Part shown: positions 1 to 5,611 of the stretch, in pieces
Layout of the letters: the number at the start of each line of letters is the position of its first letter
Position numbering within the stretch: the stretch's first letter is position 1
IMG/VR virus record: IMGVR_UViG_3300045051_001234
Span: 1 to 20,003 of that record
Reading direction: 5' to 3' (one strand)
Origin: a virus
DNA: 20,003 bases
Made by a program: the position numbers and the translations under genes
Notes under the pieces: model-generated
The model's input: only the letters and a program-made list of their open reading frames with translations
Databases searched by the model: none
What the model was told of the DNA's origin: nothing

Positions 1-141
1 TTGCCGGATGACGGTGTCCACCAGCGCGTTGACCTCTTCAATGGTGTCCTTGGACACCCGTTTGAACTTGTCAGCGCGATTGGTTTTGGAGCACAGCAAC
101 AGGTATTCCCGGCAGTGGCTCTCGACGATTAGGTCACTCAT
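1..141 (-). CDS. Small hypothetical protein, 3' end outside window
   Basis: The frame opens with ATG at 141 and stays open to base 1, so 47 residues are visible and the C-terminus is missing. The sequence is soluble and charged, with a basic patch (NRADKFKRVSKDT) followed by a helix-like acidic stretch. The start overlaps the end of the upstream 41-aa membrane gene by 8 bases, as is usual in this operon. I do not recognise the family and assign no function. That it is a gene rests on the overlap and the open frame. Confidence 0.6.
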   Translation of the reverse strand, partial: MSDLIVESHCREYLLLCSKTNRADKFKRVSKDTIEEVNALVDTVIRQ

Positions 142-259
142 GGTTGCAGCTCAGATAAATGACCCCCGCGGCGCAAAACATCAGCAGCGCAGCAGGACCT
201 TCGCCGCAGGCCCAGATGAAAAGCGCGGCCCCGAAGAAAATTGCAGCGAGAAGTCTCAT
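134..259 (-). CDS. Small membrane protein (41 aa)
   Basis: This short ORF starts at ATG 259 and ends at TGA 134-136. It is almost entirely hydrophobic, with two likely membrane segments: residues about 3-17 (LLAAIFFGAALFIWA) and about 21-38 (PAALLMFCAAGVIYLS), joined by a short CGEG turn. Its start shares an ATGA with the stop of the gene before it, and its stop overlaps the start of the next gene. Tiny membrane proteins are common in phage accessory regions (holin-like, superinfection exclusion), but nothing here singles out a role. Confidence 0.65.
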   Translation of the reverse strand: MRLLAAIFFGAALFIWACGEGPAALLMFCAAGVIYLSCNHE

Positions 260-447
260 GTGAGTGCGGGTCCGCGGTTCGTGATGCAGGTGATGGTGGA
301 GCCCGGCTTGTTTCGCTTGAAAACCAGCAGGGATTCTTCAATGGTCGCGGCGACCACGGTTTCCACCTCGGGCACGGCGGTCCGCAGATTCGGCCCCGGA
401 CCGGTGGTGTAGTGTGGCAGTATAAAGTGGTATTCGAAAAGGTTCAT
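256..447 (-). CDS. Hypothetical protein (63 aa)
   Basis: The ORF runs from ATG 447 to TGA 256-258. It shares ATGA overlaps with the genes on both sides, which is good evidence for a real, translationally coupled gene. The protein is soluble, with a likely beta-rich centre (TVVAATIEESLLVFKRN). No motif or family is recognised. Confidence 0.6.
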   Translation of the reverse strand: MNLFEYHFILPHYTTGPGPNLRTAVPEVETVVAATIEESLLVFKRNKPGSTITCITNRGPALT

Positions 448-659
448 CGGGGGGCTTGGTGTTCGGGGTTGATGTGGTGTCCGAGTTTTTTCGCGATTGC
501 CGGCCCAGAGGCACCGACTTTCGCGTGTTTGGACTTGCGGGGCTGGTGCCCGACGCGAGACGCTGTCTCCACGTCGCCGGGGACAGTCCGGCCGATTTTC
601 ACGCGCCCGAAGGCGTCGCGCGCGGCCTGGACTCGCCGCTTGGAGTTTTTATTCGCCAT
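444..659 (-). CDS. Small basic protein (71 aa)
   Basis: Starts at ATG 659 and ends at 444, with an ATGA overlap into the next gene. The composition is strongly basic (many Lys, Arg and His, very few acidic residues), with an N-terminal MANKNSKRRVQAARDAFGR and further Lys/Arg clusters near residues 37-46 and 57-58. Such proteins often bind nucleic acid, but no fold is recognisable. The upstream 40-aa gene overlaps its start by 11 bases. Confidence 0.55.
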   Translation of the reverse strand: MANKNSKRRVQAARDAFGRVKIGRTVPGDVETASRVGHQPRKSKHAKVGASGPAIAKKLGHHINPEHQAPR

Positions 660-771
660 GTGTGTTCTTTTTGTTTTCGGCCCGGCTGTATGCCTTGGCC
701 GAGGGTTTGACTTTGGTTACCGGCTTGAGAGTTCCCCAGGTCCGGCGAATCTTGATTGGTTTCGTCTTCAT
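649..771 (-). CDS. Very small basic protein (40 aa), first gene after the structured leader
   Basis: I chose ATG 771 over the longer frame opening at 846, because the longer start would lie inside the structured RNA element and reads as low-complexity filler. The product is Lys/Arg-rich with the string RRTWG-x6-KVKPSAKAYSR. Short phage proteins with a W-G, a KVKPS-like segment and a Y-S/N-R end are a recurring type in my memory, but I cannot name a family. There is no Shine-Dalgarno site. The start codon lies 9 bases after the 3' arm of the 781-880 closing stem, so the RNA structure could control its translation. Confidence 0.6.
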   Translation of the reverse strand: MKTKPIKIRRTWGTLKPVTKVKPSAKAYSRAENKKNTHGE

Positions 772-780
772 TCGAATCAG

Positions 781-880
781 TGACGGACGGCGGGCAGCAA
801 GCCCGATTTGCTCTGCCTTACCGGGTGCGACCCGGCATGTTAGCACGAGGTCGGGGCCTTACTTCGAACACCGTCCGTCA
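781..880 (-). ncRNA. Candidate structured RNA: 100-nt multi-branched element
   Basis: The ends form a perfect 10-bp closing stem: 781-790 (TGACGGACGG on the plus strand) pairs with 871-880. Inside lie a 6-bp hairpin at 821-835 (CCGGGT/ACCCGG, 3-nt loop) and an arm at 791-817 that can fold either as 5 bp (791-795/801-805) or as an 8-bp stem with a 2-nt bulge (793-800/808-817). A weaker 4-bp arm pairs 839-842 with 867-870. The overall shape is cloverleaf-like. A TTGACA-N17-GAGATT promoter at 887-915 would start transcription at about 880, the first base of the stem. It is not a tRNA: there is no T-arm consensus or acceptor end. It could be a cis-acting leader (riboswitch or attenuator) for the 40-aa gene, or a separate small RNA. 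Confidence 0.5.
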
Positions 881-886
881 CAAATC

Positions 887-915
887 AATCTCGCACACGG
901 TTGTCCTTCTGTCAA
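887..915 (-). promoter_or_regulatory. Promoter, element B type, reading into the structured RNA
   Basis: On the minus strand, TTGACA (910-915) and GAGATT (887-892) are 17 bases apart. The -35 matches the consensus; the -10 is weak (3 of 6) but resembles GATATT at the copy before 13941. It sits directly behind the terminator U-tract, so it would restart transcription for the last five genes. The predicted start is near 880. Confidence 0.5.
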
Positions 916-961
916 ACAAAAGAAAAAGCGGACCGAGGGGAAGAACGAACCCCCGGCCCGC
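914..961 (-). terminator. Intrinsic terminator after the 273-aa gene
   Basis: On the minus strand a GC-rich hairpin of about 12 bp (961-950 pairing with 940-928, including one G-U pair and a one-base bulge, loop of about 9 nt) is followed directly by a T-rich tract read from 927 to 914 (TTTTTCTTTTGTTT). It lies 18 bases after the stop of the 273-aa gene and just before the promoter at 887-915, so it separates two transcription units. Confidence 0.8.
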
Positions 962-978
962 CCGTGGCGACAGCGCGT

Positions 979-1800
979 TTACGCGCCGATGATTGATTTC
1001 AGGAACGTCTGGAACAGGTCGCTATTACGCGCCGAGGGCCGAAGCTTGGGCACGAAGTAATAGTTGTCGTCCTTGCTCTCCTTCTTCGTGGTGAGCGTCC
1101 AGGCGTGCGCGAGGTAGGTCTTGCGCAGGGAACCACACGCGCGCTGCGTGCGGATGACTTTCGCGCCTTTGGTGTAGGCGCTGCCCTTCATGCCCCAGAG
1201 TGCGAGCGCGAAGTAGCGGGGAGGCGTGGCGTCGTCCGGCTGGAACTGATACGGGAAAACGTATTGGTCCGGGTCGGCGAAGTCCGCGGGTTTTTCCACC
1301 AGCACCAGCGCGGTGGCCAGGGTCTGGAAGTAGGCGAGCGGTTTACCGCTCGCTTTCGAGGCGTCCCATTCTTTCCAGTTCAGCGTGCCATTGTTTTTCA
1401 CAACTTCGACATCGCTGTTGAAAAGACGGCCCTGCTTTCCGCCGGCCAGCTTCTCCGCATACTGCAGCGGGCGAAAACCGAGAACGGTGAAAGAGAGCGG
1501 TGCGGGCTGCTCGACGTCCTTGACGGGCGCCGGCAGGATTTCGTGTTCACCGCCGAGCACCACACTGCCGGGGATGAAGTCGCCCTCGGCCATGAGCTTG
1601 CCGACGAACTGGACGATGTTCAGCCGAGGAAACGCGATGTCCTCATAGCGGATGGCGTCCTCGTCGAAGTAGCTGGACTGCGCCGGGCGCGCCACTTCGT
1701 TGCCAGTCGTCGGTTCCGCCGACGGTGCGGATGTTTCCGGGGATACCGGAGTTGTGGAGTCTTCGACTCCGTCTCTTACAAAGCTAACACAGTCAGACAT
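979..1800 (-). CDS. Hypothetical phage protein, possible ssDNA-binding/recombination accessory (273 aa)
   Basis: ATG 1800 is the only sensible start and follows the upstream HNH gene by 7 bases. An acidic, low-complexity N-terminus (about residues 1-45, rich in Ser, Thr, Pro and Glu) leads into a mixed alpha/beta body starting at FPRLNIVQFVGKLMAEGDFIPG. That segment is reminiscent of conserved phage proteins found beside RecB-like nucleases and helicases, some of which bind or anneal ssDNA. This is the same neighbourhood (RecB/Cas4-like nuclease just upstream), so an ssDNA-binding role is a plausible inference from context, not from a diagnostic motif. The stop TAA lies inside a 14-bp palindrome (GCGCGT-TT-ACGCGC). 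It is the last gene before the terminator at 914-961. Confidence 0.75.
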   Translation of the reverse strand: MSDCVSFVRDGVEDSTTPVSPETSAPSAEPTTGNEVARPAQSSYFDEDAIRYEDIAFPRLNIVQFVGKLMAEGDFIPGSVVLGGEHEILPAPVKDVEQPAPLSFTVLGFRPLQYAEKLAGGKQGRLFNSDVEVVKNNGTLNWKEWDASKASGKPLAYFQTLATALVLVEKPADFADPDQYVFPYQFQPDDATPPRYFALALWGMKGSAYTKGAKVIRTQRACGSLRKTYLAHAWTLTTKKESKDDNYYFVPKLRPSARNSDLFQTFLKSIIGA

Positions 1801-1807
1801 ATTTTTG

Positions 1808-2326
1808 TCAGTTTGAGTTTTGGTTTTTGTTGTCGATTGGAAAATTCAAACAAGCGAATTCCCCAAAATGTTTGATGGCTGCCGCGTCATAAGCGCGGGC
1901 CGCGTCTTCCTCGTTCAAGAAACGCCCAAGAAAAATAATCGTTCTCTCCTTGGAGAGACGGGCCTGCCACAAGGCATCTCGTTTATACCAACAGACGCCC
2001 CGAAATTTCGAAGAAGTGCCCGTTTTCGAACGTCGAAAACCGGTTTTGTTTTGGCTGTCCGTTGCCTTTCGGAGATTGCTTTTTCGGTTGTCAAGCGTAT
2101 CTCCGTTTACATGGTCTACCTGTCGATTTTGCGGACAATGCATAACCTCCCGATGCAACAACATCAAGCGCGGTTTGCTGCCGGATGGGCGGTTGCGCGC
2201 GGCATAAACCGCGCCGCAGTTGGTTGTTTGAGCATACCATTTGACACGGCCAACCCGTTCGAAGTCATCAAAGTCGATGACCGCGACCAACCCGCGGGAA
2301 AGAGGAAGAAACACTTCTACACTCAT
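1808..2326 (-). CDS. HNH endonuclease with AP2 DNA-binding domain (172 aa), first paralogue
   Basis: A homing-type nuclease. The HNH core spans about residues 55-95: His58, then QVDHVNGDTLDNRKSNLR with Asp71-His72 and Asn84. An AP2/ERF-like domain follows at about 107-160 (SKFRGVCWYKR, LGRF, EEDAARAYD, LNFP). This is the standard order for HNH_3+AP2 selfish endonucleases of phages. Its start shares an ATGA with the stop of the RecB-like gene, and it ends 7 bases before the 273-aa gene, so it sits between two genes without breaking either. It is clearly paralogous to the endonuclease at 10431-10910: both share the PLS-x-G N-terminus, the DH-x-x-G-x-x-L-x-N core and the AP2 tail. Confidence 0.93.
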   Translation of the reverse strand: MSVEVFLPLSRGLVAVIDFDDFERVGRVKWYAQTTNCGAVYAARNRPSGSKPRLMLLHREVMHCPQNRQVDHVNGDTLDNRKSNLRKATDSQNKTGFRRSKTGTSSKFRGVCWYKRDALWQARLSKERTIIFLGRFLNEEDAARAYDAAAIKHFGEFACLNFPIDNKNQNSN

Positions 2327-3465
2327 TCTTTTTTCCCCGTATTCATGCGAAGATAGGCATAAGCCTCGCCCTCTTCTACGGCGCCGGAGTCGAGAAGTTG
2401 TTTCCCGAATTCTTCCACAGCATCCTCTTTTGAACCGCGCGGTGCGGCTGCAGAGATTAGTTTCTCCAGCGGCGTGATTGGAATATCAAACAACGCCTCA
2501 ACAAGCTTGTGCTGGTCTTCGGGCAAAAAGGTCTTCGCGATTTCGGCCATTTGCCGAGAGTTGCGAATGGACCGACGGACGGCAGGGACCAGCTTATACC
2601 CGTCCGGGATGAAGTTGTCGTCCATGATTGATTTGTTCGTGGCCTGCGCGCGATACGCCTCGGCCCAGGCCTTGAGCACTTGCGCGACCTGCAGCCCGAG
2701 CCCAACCATCTTCGGGTCCTGCATCAGCGACGGAGTCAGCGAAGCCGGGATGTCGATGGGACGATACTTGCGGCCCACACGCAAGGCCAGCTCGGCGACT
2801 TTCGGGCAGCGCCCCAGGCATCCGCAGAATGAGCATGCGGACACGCTGGGGGACGCTGTCGAAAAGTCCCCCACGCGGTTAGCACGGATAGCACGGTGAA
2901 CGACAGTTTTGACGCGAAGCAGCAATGCCGCAGCGTTGGTTAAGTCGAACGTGTGCTGGTCGGTTTCGTCTCGGTGGGGTAAAATGAAAGTGACCGTGCA
3001 GTCCTGCAGATTCGGAAAACGTTTGAGCAAGCCGAGAGCGTAGGCAATACCCTGCAGGTTGTTGTCGGTGGCCTCTACACCATGCTGGCCGAACTTATAA
3101 TCCACGATTTCGCCGTGCAGACCGTCCGCGGTCACAAGCGCGAAGTCCAAGAAGCCAGCGGTCGTGCCGGCCCAACCGTCCACGACCGCATCATCAACGG
3201 GCAGGTATTGCTCACGGAGGACTGTGCAGCCCGGGAACTTTTTCGCGAGGTCGTCGCAGAAAAGCCGGCACTGGGCGACCGCGGCTGCCTGTGCATCTGA
3301 CAGCCGCGGGTCGTCCAGGCCCGCCTCCGCTGCGTCGTGTTGAAGGGTGCCGGCCTCAGCGGCAGCGTTCGTTCCCCCTGTAGGAGTCCAGCACGGACAG
3401 GCCTCGCGGGCTTGTAGAGTGCTCGGAGAATAGGGGTGATGTTTTCTTGTCGCTGCGTCGCTCAT
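2323..3465 (-). CDS. RecB/Cas4-like PD-(D/E)XK nuclease (380 aa)
   Basis: Resembles the phage Cas4/RecB-type exonucleases (DUF2800-like). Visible elements in order: a GTLQHDAAE helix with His43, the active-site pair Asp107 (FLDF) and Asp122-x-Lys124 (EIVDYKFG), and the Q-x3-Y motif of RecB nucleases (Gln138-Tyr142). Cysteines C23 and C25 near the N-terminus plus C211, C214, C216 and C220 (CSFCGCLGRC) resemble the split Cys set that holds an Fe-S cluster in Cas4/AddB proteins. The likely role is 5' or 3' end resection in phage recombination, together with the split helicase and the possible ssDNA-binding protein. It overlaps both neighbours by ATGA, upstream being the HNH gene at 3462. Confidence 0.88.
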   Translation of the reverse strand: MSDAATRKHHPYSPSTLQAREACPCWTPTGGTNAAAEAGTLQHDAAEAGLDDPRLSDAQAAAVAQCRLFCDDLAKKFPGCTVLREQYLPVDDAVVDGWAGTTAGFLDFALVTADGLHGEIVDYKFGQHGVEATDNNLQGIAYALGLLKRFPNLQDCTVTFILPHRDETDQHTFDLTNAAALLLRVKTVVHRAIRANRVGDFSTASPSVSACSFCGCLGRCPKVAELALRVGRKYRPIDIPASLTPSLMQDPKMVGLGLQVAQVLKAWAEAYRAQATNKSIMDDNFIPDGYKLVPAVRRSIRNSRQMAEIAKTFLPEDQHKLVEALFDIPITPLEKLISAAAPRGSKEDAVEEFGKQLLDSGAVEEGEAYAYLRMNTGKKE

Positions 3466-3800
3466 GCTTTTCGATTTTTAGTTCGTAACCGATGACAACA
3501 AGCACATACCACATCACACTTCGCCATCTCTTCCTTCAGTTTGGAAAGCGGAACGTGCAACATTTGGTCACAAGATTTTTGAGTTCCTGGACGGTGGTCA
3601 AAGTCCATGCATACCGGGTCAAAGGACTTGCCGCAGTCCATACACGGAACTTGTTTCGCATCGTCCATAATTTGACGACACCGCGCCCGAACTTTTTTCT
3701 GCCCTTCACGCGCCTTCTGTCTAGCCTTTTCGGGATTCAAACGGCGCCATTCCTTGGCGCGCAATTTGGCGAGAGTCGGATTTTTCTGGTAAGCCGTCAT
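3462..3800 (-). CDS. HNH endonuclease, zinc-binding type (112 aa)
   Basis: The first half is a basic helical region (about residues 10-50, RLNPEKARQKAREGQKK). The second half carries the zinc-bound HNH core: CMDC (C53, C56), MDFDHRPG (Asp68-His69), the middle SKLKEEMAKC and the closing CxxCH (VCACCH, C99-H103) followed by RLRTKNRK. This matches small phage HNH proteins whose HNH motif is framed by two CxxC pairs. It is a third, different HNH lineage, without an AP2 domain. It is the first gene behind the element A copy at 3811-3839, and its stop overlaps the RecB-like gene start by ATGA, so it heads the recombination operon. Confidence 0.9.
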   Translation of the reverse strand: MTAYQKNPTLAKLRAKEWRRLNPEKARQKAREGQKKVRARCRQIMDDAKQVPCMDCGKSFDPVCMDFDHRPGTQKSCDQMLHVPLSKLKEEMAKCDVVCACCHRLRTKNRKA

Positions 3801-3810
3801 CTACACTTTA

Positions 3811-3839
3811 ACCAGTGGAGCCTTTTCCGGAAATGTTAA
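3811..3839 (-). promoter_or_regulatory. Element A, copy 1 (promoter-like)
   Basis: On the minus strand TTAACA (3839-3834) is followed after exactly 16 bases by CACTGGT (3817-3811), then 10 bases to the ATG at 3800. The same layout occurs at 8157, 17429 and 18337. The stop codon TAA of the 61-aa gene (3836-3838) is part of TTAACA. The N16 carries a conserved AAAA run. Confidence 0.7.
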
Positions 3840-4021
3840 GAGCCCATTACTCTTTTCTTCATCTTCTCGTGCCGAGGATGAAAGTCCGGATTATGTTCAA
3901 CGGCATTTAACAACCTCTCTTGAGCTTGGGCCTTCTCTTTGGTTGTATTTTTTGCCTTAATACCGTTCGGGGTTCGGACTTGATAGCCCCCGCCCTTTTG
4001 CTTTTTGATTTTAACTGGCAT
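3836..4021 (-). CDS. Small basic protein (61 aa)
   Basis: I chose ATG 4021 (MPVKIKKQKGG) over the ORF opening at 4114, because the upstream part is a shadow of the 52-aa gene and the internal ATG gives a short overlap of 11 bases. The protein begins with a beta-like, Gly-rich stretch (KKQKGGGYQVRTPNG, then IKAKNTTKEKAQAQ), followed by a helix and a basic tail with several His (HNPDFHPRHEKMKK). Phages often carry such 60-70-aa proteins with a VxTPxGxxAKxTT-like core. No function is known to me. It is the last gene of its unit before element A copy 1. Confidence 0.65.
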   Translation of the reverse strand: MPVKIKKQKGGGYQVRTPNGIKAKNTTKEKAQAQERLLNAVEHNPDFHPRHEKMKKRVMGS

Positions 4022-4169
4022 GATTCTCACCACCTTTCTTCGGAACGTAAATCCATCGCATCCCCCAGTCCTGGCCGTCACTGTAATCAGTGGCACATTC
4101 CCAGTAGTCTCCACGTTGCCCCAGCGCCACCCAGGCGGGGTTCAACCGCGCGTTGGCGCGGTATCTCAT
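4011..4169 (-). CDS. Hypothetical protein (52 aa)
   Basis: Starts at ATG 4169, sharing ATGA with the stop of the 81-aa gene, and ends at TAA 4011-4013, 11 bases inside the next gene. It is rich in aromatic residues (DYWECATDYSDGQDWGMRWIYVP). No recognised family. The overlaps on both sides support it as real. Confidence 0.55.
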   Translation of the reverse strand: MRYRANARLNPAWVALGQRGDYWECATDYSDGQDWGMRWIYVPKKGGENHAS

Positions 4170-4411
4170 ACAAGGCCACATAGGGGGAGTTCGAGTTGCT
4201 CGGGGTCTGGTTTGTAGTTGCGATAAAAGGCGCGGATGCCGCAGAGCACGGTATCTTTGCTGCCCACGGGCCGGAGAATTAGCAGATGGTCGAGGGGCGA
4301 AACCAAGCACACGTAAACTTGCTCCTTGGTCTTCTTGTCCTGCCACCGCGAATACTGCCGCGGGTATTCCGGCTCAGTATTCGAGTCGGATGACTTCGAT
4401 ACTACCTTCAT
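4166..4411 (-). CDS. Hypothetical protein (81 aa)
   Basis: ATG 4411 (MKVVSKSS) gives an 81-aa soluble protein; another in-frame start lies 15 bases upstream. Either start overlaps the end of the secreted protein gene by 38-53 bases, which is longer than other overlaps here, so the true start is uncertain. The centre (QVYVCLVSPLDHLLILRPV) looks like two beta strands and the C-terminus is PDPEQLELPLCGLV. No family recognised. Confidence 0.5.
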   Translation of the reverse strand: MKVVSKSSDSNTEPEYPRQYSRWQDKKTKEQVYVCLVSPLDHLLILRPVGSKDTVLCGIRAFYRNYKPDPEQLELPLCGLV

Positions 4412-4937
4412 AAATAAAGGACGCAACCGGTGCGATTTTCGCGGTCTGCGGTTCGAAGAAGAACACCTCGCCGTCGTTGCGCACGATGAAAATGATAACG
4501 TGGAGCCCGGTCACCCACGGCTCGTCGTCCCGACTGAAAAGTGAATAAGGCCCGTCCAGCTTCACGTAGGCCTTGCCGACTAGCGCGCCGGGCAGCTCGC
4601 CATGCCAATGACGCACGGACCAGCAGGCCGCGAGGTATTTGAATTCGGTTGCCTTGTCGTCGCAGTCGAACACTTCCTCTATCCAAGGGAAGGTCTCTTT
4701 GCGGGCTGCCCAAAACTTCACGAGGTCGTCGATTTCCGATTGGCTCAATGTCATGTAAACCCCGTCCTCCGGCCCCAGCAGATACGGGTTGGGGTCCGGT
4801 GGGCACCAGTTGACCTTGTGCGCCAGGAGTTCCACAGTCTCCTCCCAGGTCATAATGGGGGAAAACTGTTCGGGTGGAAGGGGGTCGTCGGCCAGGAGTG
4901 TCCCCGCCGCCAGTAGCAAAGCTAAAAATGTCTTCAC
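4374..4937 (-). CDS. Secreted papain-like cysteine peptidase-like protein (187 aa)
   Basis: GTG 4937 gives an N-terminal signal peptide (MKTFLALLLAAGTLLA, likely cut before DDPLPP). The mature part has the pattern FDCDDKATEFK (Cys92), then about 50 residues later GLHVIIFIV (His146), then GEVFFFEPQT (Glu162). This Cys...His...(E/N)PQT order is seen in papain-fold domains related to the agglutinin C-terminal peptidase and in similar phage-borne proteins. The assignment comes from the motif pattern alone. A secreted protein is unusual in an operon of cytoplasmic small genes; it could act in the periplasm or cell wall (lysis, exclusion). An alternative ATG upstream (4946) is out of frame. Confidence 0.6.
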   Translation of the reverse strand: MKTFLALLLAAGTLLADDPLPPEQFSPIMTWEETVELLAHKVNWCPPDPNPYLLGPEDGVYMTLSQSEIDDLVKFWAARKETFPWIEEVFDCDDKATEFKYLAACWSVRHWHGELPGALVGKAYVKLDGPYSLFSRDDEPWVTGLHVIIFIVRNDGEVFFFEPQTAKIAPVASFIYEGSIEVIRLEY

Positions 4938-4973
4938 GTTCTTTCATAAGAAGTGACGGCAGAGGCAGTTTTG

Positions 4974-5291
4974 TCAAGACATCAATTTGCGCAGAGCGTG
5001 GTAAAGTCCTCGGACATGCATCTCGCCCAAAATGGCGAGGTGCAGGTCAAACCAGCGCGGCTTGTGGTTCGGGTAGCGCAGATGGGCCAGCTCATGCGCC
5101 AGCGTGTCAATGAGGTGATACGGATAAATGCGGTAACCCCGCCGGCGCAGCTGGATTCGAATGCGACCGTTCTTACAGTCCCCGAAAAACTTTCGGCGGG
5201 GACCCAACCATTCGACTCGCTTCAGTGGCAGTCCGAAGCTGCGCGCGTAATAACGCAGCTCCCCCTCGATGAATTCCTGGAAGGATTTCAT
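4974..5291 (-). CDS. SprT/WLM-like zinc metalloprotein (105 aa)
   Basis: ATG 5291 is preferred because it forms an ATGA with the upstream stop; the longer frame to 5447 is a shadow. The active-site helix IDTLAHELAH contains HExxH (His66, Glu67, His70), followed by LRYPNHKPRWFDLH, where His76 or His84 may be the third ligand. The beta strands before it (GRIRIQLRRRGYRIYPYHL) fit the minimal metallopeptidase fold of SprT and WLM proteins, which in cells process DNA-protein crosslinks. Phage versions of about 100 aa are usually uncharacterised. Its stop TGA is part of a TTGACA (4972-4977) that could be the -35 of the next gene. Confidence 0.8.
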   Translation of the reverse strand: MKSFQEFIEGELRYYARSFGLPLKRVEWLGPRRKFFGDCKNGRIRIQLRRRGYRIYPYHLIDTLAHELAHLRYPNHKPRWFDLHLAILGEMHVRGLYHALRKLMS

Positions 5292-5611
5292 GCGCCGGGC
5301 ACGTGGAGTTTCCCGCGCACTACGCGGCCGTCCGCACAGCGGGTGATGCCGTGTTCGGCGCTGTAGCAGCCGGCCTTGGGGGCGGGCGCCACTTTCACGT
5401 TGCGGTCGTCTGGGTCCCAGCGAGGCCACAGCTTTTCTGAGAGCCACTCGCTGGGGAACAGCAGCATCAACAATTCCTTCGGATTCGGAATGCCGTAGCT
5501 CCGGTAAAAACTACGGAGCCGGCCCCAGCGCGTGCCGTAGAGGGAGGGCACCGCGTATCCGCGCTCCCGCTCCGCACGAGACTTAAACCGATTCTTGAAC
5601 CACGCCTTCAT
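5288..5611 (-). CDS. Hypothetical protein (107 aa)
   Basis: Runs from ATG 5611 to TGA 5288-5290 and is coupled on both sides (TGATG with the fusion gene, ATGA with the SprT-like gene). The N-terminal 40 residues are basic and aromatic (KNRFKSRAERERGY, WGRLRSFYRSYG), the middle is PKELLMLLFPSEWLSEKLWPRW, and the C-terminus holds two Cys (AGCYSAEHGITRCADG). No recognised family. Confidence 0.65.
   Translation of the reverse strand: MKAWFKNRFKSRAERERGYAVPSLYGTRWGRLRSFYRSYGIPNPKELLMLLFPSEWLSEKLWPRWDPDDRNVKVAPAPKAGCYSAEHGITRCADGRVVRGKLHVPGA

Noticed and set aside
781-880. tRNA or tmRNA gene (cloverleaf-like shape, TTCGAA near one end)
   Set aside because: The closing stem is 10 bp rather than 7, no CCA-proximal T-arm (GGTTCGAATCC type) is in place on either strand, and there is no anticodon arm in the right position.
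979-2356. Long plus-strand ORFs opposite the 273-aa and HNH-AP2 genes (1105-1875, 1820-2356)
   Set aside because: They are antisense shadows of well-supported genes. Their products are Arg/His-rich low-complexity sequences with no coupling to neighbours.
4944-4977. Element B promoter for the secreted protein gene (TTGACA at 4972-4977)
   Set aside because: At 17-base spacing the -10 would be ACTTCT. A TATGAA-like hexamer appears only 23 bases away, so the match is not good enough to list.
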